9,334 bases of DNA from an uncultured Hymenobacter sp. Its GTDB lineage: Bacteria; Bacteroidota; Bacteroidia; Cytophagales; Hymenobacteraceae. A model generated the notes under the pieces. That model had not been told where the DNA came from and did no database searches. It saw only the letters and a program-made list of their open reading frames with translations. Where the stretch lies: positions 1 to 9,334 of the forward strand of contig CALMOO010000664.1 of assembly GCA_937871705.1 (NCBI GenBank). Reading direction: 5' to 3'. The position numbers and the translations under genes were made by a program. This document shows, one piece after another, positions 1-6,650 of this stretch. The stretch's first letter is position 1, and the number at the start of each line of letters is the position of its first letter.

Positions 1-9
1 GTTATAGCC

Positions 10-732
10 CTACCCCCCTAAAACTTCCGAAAGGATATCGAGCGACTTGACTTCGCCCAAGCCCTCGACGTGCAGCTGATAGTAGCGGATAAGCACCGTG
101 AGCAGCTCGCGGCGCACCTGCCCGCTGGGGATGGTGACGGCCGCAGGCGTATGCAGGAGTTGGTCGAAGTACTGCTCGAACTCGCGCAGGCGCAGCGTGG
201 CGGGCCCGTGGCCCTGGCCGGGCCCAGCGGCAGTGCCCGCCAGCACTATCTGGTCGATGAGTTCGCCGCCGCTGTGGATACCGAAGCCCAGGTAGCTGGC
301 CAAGTGCAGCAAGAATTGCAAGGCGAAGTTCTCGGTGCCGACGGTTTGCTCGTCAAAGGCCAGAATAGAATCGTGCAGGAAGCGGAAAAGGGATTCGTTT
401 TCTTCTTCTTCGCGTACCGCCTTGCTCAGCACTTCCGACAGGAACAGGGCTACGCTGCTCTTGCGCATTTCGTAGGGTAGGGTGCGGAAAGCTTCGGCAC
501 AGCGAAACTCGGAAAGCCGGGTGAGGTCGCTGCCCTGGCGCGGCACGTAGGCCACCAACTCGAGCAGCGTGAGCGGCTGAAAAAGCGCGATGCGCCCCGG
601 CGGCTTAGCCTTGCGCACGCTGTTCACGATGTAGTTCTGCACGCCGCGCCGCTCGGTATAGATACGGGCGATGATGCTGGTTTCGCGGTATTTGAGGTAG
701 CTCAGAACGATACCACGGGTTTTGATGAGCAT
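10..732 (-). CDS. recO: DNA repair protein RecO
   Basis: RecO works in the RecFOR pathway: it helps load RecA onto SSB-coated single-stranded DNA at gaps and anneals complementary strands, in the cytoplasm. The 240-residue product has the usual family length. The N-terminal third (about residues 1-78) reads as the RecO OB-fold, with the Bacteroidota-type opening MLIKTRGIVLSYLKYRETS followed by IYTERRG. The helical C-terminal part carries LHLASYLGFGIHSGGEL, where some RecO proteins have a four-cysteine zinc site; no such cysteines are present, as seen in many RecO proteins. The ATG is the natural start, because the family sequence begins right there. No Shine-Dalgarno sequence precedes it, only an A-rich stretch. 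It lies 80 bp downstream of porZ on the same strand, so cotranscription is possible; I find no TAnnTTTG box in the gap. The last codons and stop overlap a copy of the CCTACCCCCC decamer. Confidence 0.96.
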   Translation of the reverse strand: MLIKTRGIVLSYLKYRETSIIARIYTERRGVQNYIVNSVRKAKPPGRIALFQPLTLLELVAYVPRQGSDLTRLSEFRCAEAFRTLPYEMRKSSVALFLSEVLSKAVREEEENESLFRFLHDSILAFDEQTVGTENFALQFLLHLASYLGFGIHSGGELIDQIVLAGTAAGPGQGHGPATLRLREFEQYFDQLLHTPAAVTIPSGQVRRELLTVLIRYYQLHVEGLGEVKSLDILSEVLGG

Positions 733-756
733 TGCTTTTTAAGTCTTGAATAAACA

Positions 757-802
757 GTCTCTCATTACTACGCTCCACTTCGTTGCGCTCGCAATAACAG
801 AC
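757..802. repeat. REP-like imperfect palindrome between porZ and recO
   Basis: The 80-bp gap between the porZ stop and the recO start is mostly filled by a 46-bp imperfect inverted repeat. It opens with GTCTCTCATTACTACGCTC and closes with TTGCGCTCGCAATAACAGAC; 11 of the outer 14 positions of each arm match their partners. The inner part (CGCTCCACTTCGTTGCGCTCG) resembles the widespread repeat family that reads 'attgcgagcg..gcgaagcaat'. It is not followed by a T run on the minus strand, so it is not a classical intrinsic terminator, although the RNA hairpin could still stabilise or end the porZ transcript. Whether it is repeated elsewhere in the genome cannot be told from this window. Confidence 0.5.
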
Positions 803-812
803 TAATAGGTTC

Positions 813-3179
813 CTACCTGCTTAGTACCGCTACTTTACTGACGCAGCTGTTCTTGCCGTCGGCATCGGAGGTAAGGACCAGGTATACGCCCGAGTGGACG
901 CGGCGGCCGGCGGCGTCGGTGAGGTTCCAGGTGAGCGTGCCGCCACTGGCGCGGGTGCTGTAGACAAGGTGGCCCGCCACATCGGTAATCTTGACGTAAG
1001 CATCGTTGACCAAGCCAGCGATGCCCACTGTACCAACAAAATCGGGCTGCACGGGGTTAGGAAACACGTGCGCGCAGCTCGGAGTGCCCTCCGTGATGGT
1101 AGCCGAGCCGCGGTAGCTGACTAGGCCCGCATCGGTAGCTACGAAGACTTCGCCGGTTTTGTCGTTCACGGCCACGTCCACGATGCTGTTGCTGGGCAGC
1201 GGGCTATTAGCGGTGGTGAAGTGCAACAGCGCCTCATCGGCGTTGGGGCTGAACAGCCACAGGCCGGTAGGCGTGCCAAACCATTTGCGATTGGCCCCAT
1301 CTACGGCAATGCAGCGCACGATTTGGTTGTAGAGCGCCGGATAGTCGGTGCCGGTGCCATGCCGCACAATGGGGGTAGCAAACGCGCCCGCGCTGGGAGC
1401 GCTACCCCCCAAGTAGCTGATAACCTGGCTAGGGTCGCTGTAGAGCGCCACGCCATCGCCGGTGCCAATCCAGATGCTGCCTGTGCGGTCGCACACGATG
1501 TCGTACACCAACGACGAGTTGACGGTGCCGGTGCTAAACTGCACCGCGCGGTGACTCAGGGTGTCGTAGGCGGCCAGCCCCGAGCCGCCCTTGCGCGACT
1601 GGCTTACCCACGGGTTGCCGAAGGTATCGAGCGCGATGCGGTCGAGGTTTTGGGAGCCTGGAAAGTAGGGCGCGGCTTGCCAGGTGCTGGTGCTGGGCTG
1701 AAAGCAGAACAGCCCCGAGGTGTTGGACCGCTCGTGGCGATTGACAACCCACACGCGGCCAGTACTGGGGTCAGCGGCCACATCCGTCACGCGCACATAG
1801 TCGAGGTTGGTTAGGTAAGGGTCGAGGACAGTGCGGAGCGGCGAGCCAGGCATACCCGCCGTAAATTGCCGAAACTGCCCGGGGCCCTTCCATTCCAGCA
1901 GGCCATTGCCGTAGCTCGCTACGTACAGGGTACCATCGGGGGTGCGCGTGCCGTGCGACATGTCTAATAGATTGGGAAAGTCGGTAGCCGAGGGGTAGAC
2001 GGCACTGGTGTAGTTGGTCCATTGGCCTGCCTGGTAGCTATAAAAGCCGCTGCGGTTGCCAAACTGCAAGCCGCTATCCCCACTGTATCCGCCGCTGAAC
2101 ACCACCACCGAGTTGCTGGCCGCATCGGCCAGCAAGCCATAGGCCAGGGTGGTAGCCGGCGCATTGGGGCGAATTACTTCGGCTGTAGTTGCGCCCGCGG
2201 GGAAGTGCAGCAAGCCCCGGTCGTAGCTAGCTACGTAATACGCCCCGTCGGCCTGGCGCGCCACGTCATCAGGCTGGTTGCCGACGGCGCTGGCCGGTAG
2301 CACAGTGCTTACCTGGCCAGTGGCGGCCTCGAATCGGCGGAGGTCCTGGCCGTCGGCCAGCAGCAGCAAGCCGGCGGCGCTGGGGCGCAGGCGGCGCGCC
2401 TCGTTGACGTAGCTATTGGCGGCCGTGCGCCAACTGCGAGCCGCCCCTACCCCCGCCAGGTACGACAAGCCCCGGTAGGCACTCAAGGTGTATACATGCC
2501 CTCGATAAGTAGTTAGCTGAGAATACGTAAGGGCAGGCTCGGCACTAATAGGCAGCTCTTTAGACCAACTGCGGTAGTCGAGCAGGTTGACGGCTGTGCT
2601 GATGCGTCCGCGCAAAAGGCCCTGCGAGGTACTGGCAAAAATGGTATCATGCACCACAGCGGTGCCATACACGGCCACCGCTTGCCCACCGGCCCCAATG
2701 GCGCTGTACGTGTCACGTACTTCGAGCTTAGCCAGGTCCAGTACTATCAAACCCAGGTTGCTGGCCAGGTAGGCCACCCCGTTGTATACCTGAATTTGCG
2801 TGACTGTCTTAGCCGTCTGCACGTCTTTGCGCAGAATATCGGTAATGTTTTTCACCTGCCCATTAGCCCCCAGCAAGTCAAGATTACCGTCGTTATAAGC
2901 GATAATAAGTTGGCTGCTAGCCGAGTCGTACGCCACCGTGCGCACGCCCACGTCGCTCAGGCCGTCGCGCTGCGACAGTGCCTGCGTGGTATTAAGCTTC
3001 TTATCGAAGTAATAGAACGACGACTCGTCGGCTATATAAAGGCGGTTGCCGGCATCGGCCAGGGTAAGCGGGTGGTTGGCGGGTAGGTGCAGCTGCCAGT
3101 CGCCGTAGGCCACGCCTTGGGCCTGGCAGGCCAATCCAAATACCCAAAAAACCGCCAGCAAGGAGGAGAAGTAGCGCAT
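813..3179 (-). CDS. porZ: PorZ, type IX secretion system attachment-complex beta-propeller protein
   Basis: PorZ is a surface protein of the type IX secretion system. In Porphyromonas gingivalis it works with PorU, PorV and PorQ, binds anionic lipopolysaccharide, and supports the sortase step that anchors cargo to the cell surface. The 788-residue product is close to the P. gingivalis length (about 776). It starts with a signal peptide (MRYFSSLLAVFWVFGLACQAQG; signal peptidase I cleavage likely just before the last Gln; the GLAC sequence is a poor lipobox). Next is the PorZ N-terminal signature: GDWQLHLPANHP, LSQRDGLSDVGV, LIIAYNDGNLDLL and GVAYLASNLGLIVLDL. Later come propeller strands such as SIWIGTGDGVALY, KWFGTPTGLWLF and VFVATDAGLVSY. 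Residues about 702-788 form a beta-sandwich like a T9SS C-terminal domain (FPNPV, VKITDVAGHLV, SGVYLV). tdk lies 55 bp upstream and recO 80 bp downstream. No promoter box is visible in the gap from tdk, so readthrough from tdk is plausible. Confidence 0.93.
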   Translation of the reverse strand: MRYFSSLLAVFWVFGLACQAQGVAYGDWQLHLPANHPLTLADAGNRLYIADESSFYYFDKKLNTTQALSQRDGLSDVGVRTVAYDSASSQLIIAYNDGNLDLLGANGQVKNITDILRKDVQTAKTVTQIQVYNGVAYLASNLGLIVLDLAKLEVRDTYSAIGAGGQAVAVYGTAVVHDTIFASTSQGLLRGRISTAVNLLDYRSWSKELPISAEPALTYSQLTTYRGHVYTLSAYRGLSYLAGVGAARSWRTAANSYVNEARRLRPSAAGLLLLADGQDLRRFEAATGQVSTVLPASAVGNQPDDVARQADGAYYVASYDRGLLHFPAGATTAEVIRPNAPATTLAYGLLADAASNSVVVFSGGYSGDSGLQFGNRSGFYSYQAGQWTNYTSAVYPSATDFPNLLDMSHGTRTPDGTLYVASYGNGLLEWKGPGQFRQFTAGMPGSPLRTVLDPYLTNLDYVRVTDVAADPSTGRVWVVNRHERSNTSGLFCFQPSTSTWQAAPYFPGSQNLDRIALDTFGNPWVSQSRKGGSGLAAYDTLSHRAVQFSTGTVNSSLVYDIVCDRTGSIWIGTGDGVALYSDPSQVISYLGGSAPSAGAFATPIVRHGTGTDYPALYNQIVRCIAVDGANRKWFGTPTGLWLFSPNADEALLHFTTANSPLPSNSIVDVAVNDKTGEVFVATDAGLVSYRGSATITEGTPSCAHVFPNPVQPDFVGTVGIAGLVNDAYVKITDVAGHLVYSTRASGGTLTWNLTDAAGRRVHSGVYLVLTSDADGKNSCVSKVAVLSR

Positions 3180-3234
3180 AAGCAGCAGAAAATCAGGTGT
3201 AAGTTAGCCCGTCCCTAACGTCGGGCAGCGGGCC

Positions 3235-3864
3235 TTAGTGCGCCGCCTGGGCCGCGCGGGCAGCCTCAATGGCGGGCCGGGCCGCCGCGCCCGCCAGAAA
3301 GCATGGCCGGCACCGCGCCTCATAGGCGTCGGTTTCGCCGAGCAGCACCTGGCTTTCGCTGGCGCTGAGGCGGTAGGAATACGCGGCCAGCTCGCCGCAG
3401 CACACGCACACGGCGTGCACTTTGGTCACAAACTCGGCGGTAGCTAGCAGCGCGGGCATGGGGCCAAAGGGCCGGCCGAGATAATCCATGTCGAGCCCGG
3501 CCACGATAACGCGGGTGCCCGCATCGGCCAGCTGGCGGCACACGTCTACCAGCGACTCGTCGAAGAACTGCGCCTCGTCGATGCCTACCACGTCGGTGGC
3601 GCCGCCGGCCAGCAGCAGGATTTCGCTCGGCGACTGCACCGGCGTCGAGCGAATGCTATTCTGATTGTGGCTCACCACATCCTGGGCATGGTAGCGGGTA
3701 TCGAGGGCGGGCTTGAAGATTTCGACCCGCTGGCGCGCAATGCGGGCGCGGGTAAGGCGGCGAATCAACTCCTCGGTTTTACCCGAGAACATGGAGCCGC
3801 AAACTACTTCCAGCCAGCCACGGCGGCGTGGAAAATCGACGTGACGGTGAAGCTCGGTAAACAA
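3235..3864 (-). CDS. tdk: Thymidine kinase (type II, TK1-like)
   Basis: This enzyme phosphorylates thymidine to dTMP with ATP in the pyrimidine salvage pathway, in the cytoplasm; the family is tetrameric. The 209-residue product shows the Walker A loop GSMFSGKT (residues 23-30, Lys29), the second-strand motif DVVGIDEAQFF with the likely catalytic base Glu97, and GLDMDYLGRPFGPMP (from 123). The structural zinc site is C153-x2-C156 with C185-x2-C188, and the lasso around YEARCR contacts the thymidine base. Start choice: no ATG or GTG exists between the upstream in-frame stop (3891-3889) and the Walker A Met25, which is too late. TTG at 3864 gives the family-like opening MFTELHRHVDFPRRRGW and is preferred; CTG at 3876 and ATT at 3873 are less likely. 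No Shine-Dalgarno sequence is present. The start codon sits inside a short direct repeat (3857-3891). A possible promoter lies about 110 nt upstream. porZ follows after 55 bp. Confidence 0.95.
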   Translation of the reverse strand: MFTELHRHVDFPRRRGWLEVVCGSMFSGKTEELIRRLTRARIARQRVEIFKPALDTRYHAQDVVSHNQNSIRSTPVQSPSEILLLAGGATDVVGIDEAQFFDESLVDVCRQLADAGTRVIVAGLDMDYLGRPFGPMPALLATAEFVTKVHAVCVCCGELAAYSYRLSASESQVLLGETDAYEARCRPCFLAGAAARPAIEAARAAQAAH

Positions 3865-3891
3865 GGAGTAAATCAGTAAAGGAGTGAATCA
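3857..3891 (-). repeat. Tandem imperfect 16-bp repeat spanning the tdk start codon
   Basis: Two adjacent units match on the plus strand: 3857-3875 (GTAAACAAGGAGTAAATCA) and 3876-3891 (GTAAAGGAGTGAATCA). They differ by one substitution and by a 3-nt insertion, CAA, in the first unit, which on the minus strand is exactly the TTG start codon of tdk. A third relative, GCTCAGTAAACAA at 3965-3977, matches GCTCGGTAAACAA at 3852-3864 in 12 of 13 positions. The units could be operator sites or simply a slippage product; the sequence alone does not decide. Confidence 0.5.
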
Positions 3892-3974
3892 GCGAAGGTC
3901 GGGGCGACTTTCACTAAAAATAGGGGGTAGGGCCAGACTATTTAAACAACGAATTTACTTCTTTGCTCAGTAAA

Positions 3975-3982
3975 CAAAGGTA
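3975..3982 (-). promoter_or_regulatory. Possible -7 promoter box for tdk (TACCTTTG)
   Basis: The minus strand reads TACCTTTG, a full match to the Bacteroidota -7 consensus TAnnTTTG. It sits in the 157-bp gap between the ferredoxin stop and the tdk start, about 110 nt upstream of the start codon. The -33 element is poor: the nearest upstream TTG (3996-3994) is only 11 nt away instead of about 17-23, so the call is tentative. The box runs directly into TTGTTTACTGAGC, the distal copy of the sequence repeated at the tdk start. The rest of the gap (3892-3974 and 3983-4021) holds one CCCTACCCCC-type motif at 3923-3932 and nothing else I recognise. Confidence 0.3.
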
Positions 3983-4021
3983 GCCTGCTAGCGCAACGAC
4001 CTGCCTGGCTTCTTCGCTCAC

Positions 4022-4345
4022 TTATTGGCCATACTGCACGTGCGGCAGCTTGGTAGCTTCGGGCACGCGGCCCAGCACGTCGCCTTGAAGCAGGCGGGCC
4101 TGGCAGGTGAGGCGCTCGGTAGCCAGCAAGTAGCCAGCAGCCCGGTAGCGCAGCTCGGGGGCAGTAAGGGGGGTAAGGTTTTGAGCGCCGGCCAGCACCT
4201 GCACGCGGCAGGTGGTGCAGCGGCCCTTGCCCCCGCAGGCATGCCGCCAGTCGTGCCCAACGCCTTGAATAGCAGCCAGCAGCGTAGCACCGGGAGGCAC
4301 TACTATGCCGGAGCCGGGCAGGTTCTCGATGGTCAGCAGGGGCAT
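4022..4345 (-). CDS. 2Fe-2S ferredoxin-type iron-sulfur protein
   Basis: This is a small soluble electron carrier with one plant/adrenodoxin-type 2Fe-2S cluster. The 107-residue product has the cluster ligands C37-x5-C43-x2-C46 in HACGGKGRCTTC, and a fourth ligand C81 in ERLTCQARL, 34 residues further on. This is the normal layout of the beta-grasp fold. The family-typical segment AQNLTPLTAPELRYR lies between them, and the tail VPEATKLPHVQYGQ is what stand-alone Bacteroidota members of the family carry. The ATG is supported by the short beta strand LLTIENLPG right after it. No reductase or oxygenase partner is encoded here, so its redox partner is unknown; it need not be functionally tied to tdk, which follows after 157 bp. 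The gene diverges from the plus-strand gene at 4394, and its likely promoter lies inside that gene. Confidence 0.9.
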   Translation of the reverse strand: MPLLTIENLPGSGIVVPPGATLLAAIQGVGHDWRHACGGKGRCTTCRVQVLAGAQNLTPLTAPELRYRAAGYLLATERLTCQARLLQGDVLGRVPEATKLPHVQYGQ

Positions 4346-4372
4346 TTGTGGCTAACTTGGCGGCTGAAAACG

Positions 4373-4387
4373 GCCGGACCAACCGGC
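4373..4387. other. Small inverted repeat in the divergent gap
   Basis: GCCGG-ACCAA-CCGGC is a perfect 5-bp-arm inverted repeat in the 48-bp gap (4346-4393) between the divergent ferredoxin and the plus-strand gene. It ends 6 nt before the ATG at 4394. It could be an operator half-site pair or a hairpin that affects initiation, but arms this short and GC-rich occur by chance in such DNA. Confidence 0.25.
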
Positions 4388-4393
4388 GATTCT

Positions 4394-5575
4394 ATGCAGG
4401 ACAAATATAGCCTCGCCAAGTGCGAGCAATACGGCCGCCGCCTCGCTTCCCGGCTGTGCCAACAGTACTTTGGCCCGCAGCCCGATGCCACTCTCGATGG
4501 CCCGGCGCTGCTCCAGTTCACCCCGGTGCGCCAGCTCAACCTGCTGGTGCTGCGCCAGCTACTAGGCCGCTGGCAGCACGAAGCTCAACAGCTGCGCAGC
4601 CCTTATTTCGACTTTGAAGCCGAGCCGGTGCGGGCCGCGCTGACGCAATTTATGAACGTGCTCTCGCGCCATATTCGCCTAGACCGGGCGGCGCTGGAGC
4701 CGCTGCTCGCCCAGGCTACGGCCGACACGCTGCTGCTGGCCGCCGATGCAGCCTTGGCCTTCGAGCGCCTGCTGCTACCCGCCACTGGCCCGGCCGGGCC
4801 CGACGCTGACGAGGTAGTGCCGCTGGCTCAGCTGCGCGACGGCCTGCGCTACTTAGACCAAGACAAAGAGTTTTACCAAGGCTTTGTAGACAGCTTGCCG
4901 AGCGGCTATGCCCCGCTCAGCCGCGATTTTCTGACGCAGCGTTTTGCGCTCTACCAAGGCAAGCATCCACAATCGGCCGATGCCATGCCGCGCCTGGTGG
5001 CGGTTTTCAGCACCTTGCTACCCCTCACCGAAGCCGACCTTTGGGGCGACGGGCCCGCTAAGCCGGCGCCTACCCCGGTAGTGCCGACCCCGGCAAAGCT
5101 GCCAGTAGCCAGCCCGGCCCCAGCAGCCTTACCGACGCTGGCCCCGGCAGTTCCCATCCTACCCAGCCCGGCGCCTACCCCCCCACCCAAACCAGAAGTG
5201 CCCGACGTGGCAGAGCCCGTGCCCCTGCACGAGAAGCTAAAAGCCACTCAGCCTGCTACCCCGCACCTGGCCGAGGCACTGCGCCACTCGGCCCACAGCG
5301 GCCCTACCCCTCTGGCCGAGCGCGCCGCGCCCAAAGTGGGTAGCCTGCGCGAAGCAATTTCCATTAACCAGCGCTTTAGTTTTATCAATGAACTGTTTAG
5401 TGGCGAGAATATGGAGTATCACGCCGCCATTGAGCACCTCGATGGGCTGCCTACCGCCGATGCGGCCATGGCCTACGTGCGCCAGGAACTGGCGCAGCAG
5501 CACGACTGGAGCCGCAAGGAAGAGCACGTGGGCCGCCTGCTCAAATTGATTGAGCGCAAGTTTGCCACGGCGTAA
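4394..5575 (+). CDS. Conserved Bacteroidota protein of unknown function with Pro/Ala-rich linker
   Basis: I cannot assign a function. The 393-residue product has no signal peptide or membrane segment and is probably cytoplasmic. Three regions are visible. Residues 1 to about 215 are helical and include KCEQYGRRLASRLCQQYF, PVRQLNLLVLRQLLGRWQ, LRSPYFDFEAEPVRAAL and FMNVLSRHIRLDR; these read as a conserved Bacteroidota domain. Residues about 219-275 are a low-complexity Pro/Ala/Val linker. Residues about 316-393 are a compact helical domain: REAISINQRFSFINELFSG, then ALEHLDG-like and W-x-R-containing helices ending in LIERKFA. The start at 4394 (MQDKYSLAKCEQYG) is chosen over the open upstream frame because that extension lies antisense to the ferredoxin gene and has shadow-like composition. 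A membrane-protein gene follows after 3 nt, so the two are probably cotranscribed and may cooperate. It diverges from the ferredoxin gene. Confidence 0.88.
   Translation: MQDKYSLAKCEQYGRRLASRLCQQYFGPQPDATLDGPALLQFTPVRQLNLLVLRQLLGRWQHEAQQLRSPYFDFEAEPVRAALTQFMNVLSRHIRLDRAALEPLLAQATADTLLLAADAALAFERLLLPATGPAGPDADEVVPLAQLRDGLRYLDQDKEFYQGFVDSLPSGYAPLSRDFLTQRFALYQGKHPQSADAMPRLVAVFSTLLPLTEADLWGDGPAKPAPTPVVPTPAKLPVASPAPAALPTLAPAVPILPSPAPTPPPKPEVPDVAEPVPLHEKLKATQPATPHLAEALRHSAHSGPTPLAERAAPKVGSLREAISINQRFSFINELFSGENMEYHAAIEHLDGLPTADAAMAYVRQELAQQHDWSRKEEHVGRLLKLIERKFATA
4402..4429 (-). promoter_or_regulatory. Predicted promoter of the ferredoxin gene (TTG-N17-TATATTTG)
   Basis: On the minus strand, TTG at 4429-4427 is followed after 17 nt by TATATTTG at 4409-4402. 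This fits the Bacteroidota consensus TTG-N17-23-TAnnTTTG in sequence and spacing. Transcription would begin near 4395, giving a leader of about 50 nt before the ferredoxin ATG at 4345. The whole promoter lies within the first dozen codons of the divergent plus-strand gene, so the two genes share a very compact control region. I found no equally good box for the plus-strand gene; TAACTTGG at 4353-4360 has one mismatch and no proper -33 element. Confidence 0.5.
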
Positions 5576-5578
5576 GGC

Positions 5579-6634
5579 ATGAGCGTGGTAGCGAAGCTGT
5601 TGAGGCCCGGCCGGGTGCGGCGCTGGCTGCTGCCGTGGGCGCTGGGCCTGGGCGCGCTGCTCAACCTGGCCTACCCCATGTACGTGCATTACGACTTCTC
5701 GCACTCGCTCGACACGCGCAGCTACCTGCGCCTGGCCGCCGGCCGCTACGACAGTGTGAACGTGACGCGGCGCTACCGCGTGCTAGTGCCCGCAGCCGCC
5801 CGCGCGCTGGCCCAGCCTATTGCCCTGGTATATGGCAAGATTTGGCCCCAGCGCCCGGCCGGCGAGTGGCCCCGCCGCTTTGCTTTCTACTTGGTAAACT
5901 GCGCTTTGCTGAGCGCGGCCGGTGCCACCTGGTGGCGAGCGGGGCGGCTGGCCGGGGCCAGTGCGGGGGCTATGGGAGTAGCCTTGCTGGCGGTGCTCAG
6001 CAGCCGCTGGGCCGAATACACAGCGGGCCTACCGCTCACCGACAGCCTGTATTCGCTGGTATTTGGGCTAAGCTACTATGCCTGGCGGCGCGGCCCGGGC
6101 GCAGGCTGGGCAGTGGCGGTGGCGCTGCTGCTGGGGCCGCTGGCCAAGGAATCGTTTGTGTTTCTGCTGCCCTGGCTGCTGCGGTTTGGGCGGCGGGCGC
6201 TGGGCTGGCGGGGGCAAGCAGCGGCCCTGGGCGGTGGACTGCTGACACTGGTAGCGGTGCATTATTTTATTGATAAAGCCGCTGGGGCTTCGCATACTGC
6301 CACGATTACCAATGCCTTTGCCCACGTCGAAAACGTGCTATACTCGCTGCATCGGGCCGCTTCGCCCAAGGGGGTAGGCGAGTTGCTCAGCATTTTCGGG
6401 CTATATACGCTGCCGGTGCTGGCGGCCCTGGCCCGGCCGGCCGGGCGGCGGGCCCTGGCGCCCGTGCTGGGCCTTGCCGAGGCCTTGCTGCTAGGTATCG
6501 TGGTGGTGCACATGCTGCTATCGAGCGAGCTGGCGCGGATGGGCTATTTCTTTGCGCCCGTATTTGCGGTGGCGCTGGCACTGCTGGCCGAGGTAACCCT
6601 TCGGCGCATGCAGGGGGGTAGGACGGGCGTTTAG
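5579..6634 (+). CDS. Multi-pass membrane protein, possible GT-C type glycosyltransferase
   Basis: This is an inner-membrane protein of 351 residues with about nine hydrophobic segments, roughly at 15-33, 101-119, 127-142, 153-169, 174-201, 213-231, 267-285, 291-312 and 320-339. The first extracytoplasmic loop carries YDFSHSLDTRSYLRLAAG (Asp39, Asp45) and then RRYRVLVPAAARALAQP. An acidic residue in the first loop, LPLTDSLYSL at 151-160, and AKESFVFLLPWLL at 189-201 are features shared with GT-C fold transferases, which use lipid-phosphate sugars. No exact family could be named, so catalysis is inference; a simple transporter-like or structural role is not excluded. The ATG lies 3 nt after the stop of the previous gene, which implies translational coupling. 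The 3' end (QGGRTGV) encodes one copy of the GGGGGGTAGG decamer. The gene converges on the small exported-protein gene, with 16 bp between stop codons and no clear terminator. Confidence 0.85.
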   Translation: MSVVAKLLRPGRVRRWLLPWALGLGALLNLAYPMYVHYDFSHSLDTRSYLRLAAGRYDSVNVTRRYRVLVPAAARALAQPIALVYGKIWPQRPAGEWPRRFAFYLVNCALLSAAGATWWRAGRLAGASAGAMGVALLAVLSSRWAEYTAGLPLTDSLYSLVFGLSYYAWRRGPGAGWAVAVALLLGPLAKESFVFLLPWLLRFGRRALGWRGQAAALGGGLLTLVAVHYFIDKAAGASHTATITNAFAHVENVLYSLHRAASPKGVGELLSIFGLYTLPVLAALARPAGRRALAPVLGLAEALLLGIVVVHMLLSSELARMGYFFAPVFAVALALLAEVTLRRMQGGRTGV

Positions 6635-6650
6635 GGCATCACTTTTTCAG

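Noticed and set aside
1221..1814. Plus-strand open frame of 197 codons inside porZ
   Set aside because: Antisense to a clear beta-propeller gene; its Ala/Gly/Arg/Val-rich translation shows no domain, as expected in GC-rich DNA.
2222..2235. Perfect 14-bp palindrome CGTAGCTAGCTACG
   Set aside because: It lies inside porZ and encodes ordinary VASYD codons; nothing around it suggests a binding site.
3207..3226. Hairpin GCCCG-N10-CGGGC between tdk and porZ as a terminator
   Set aside because: The stem is only 5 bp with a 10-nt loop, and no T run follows on the minus strand.
4025..4393. Open frame extending the plus-strand gene upstream to 4025 (123 more residues)
   Set aside because: It lies wholly antisense to the well-supported ferredoxin gene and its translation looks like a low-complexity shadow; the family-like sequence begins at the ATG at 4394.
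5237..5704. Minus-strand open frame of 155 codons across the orphan and membrane-protein genes
   Set aside because: It spans the junction of two plus-strand genes and has no recognisable domain.
6635..6650. Bidirectional terminator in the convergent 16-bp gap
   Set aside because: There is a short T run (ACTTTTTCAG) but no stem-loop next to it.
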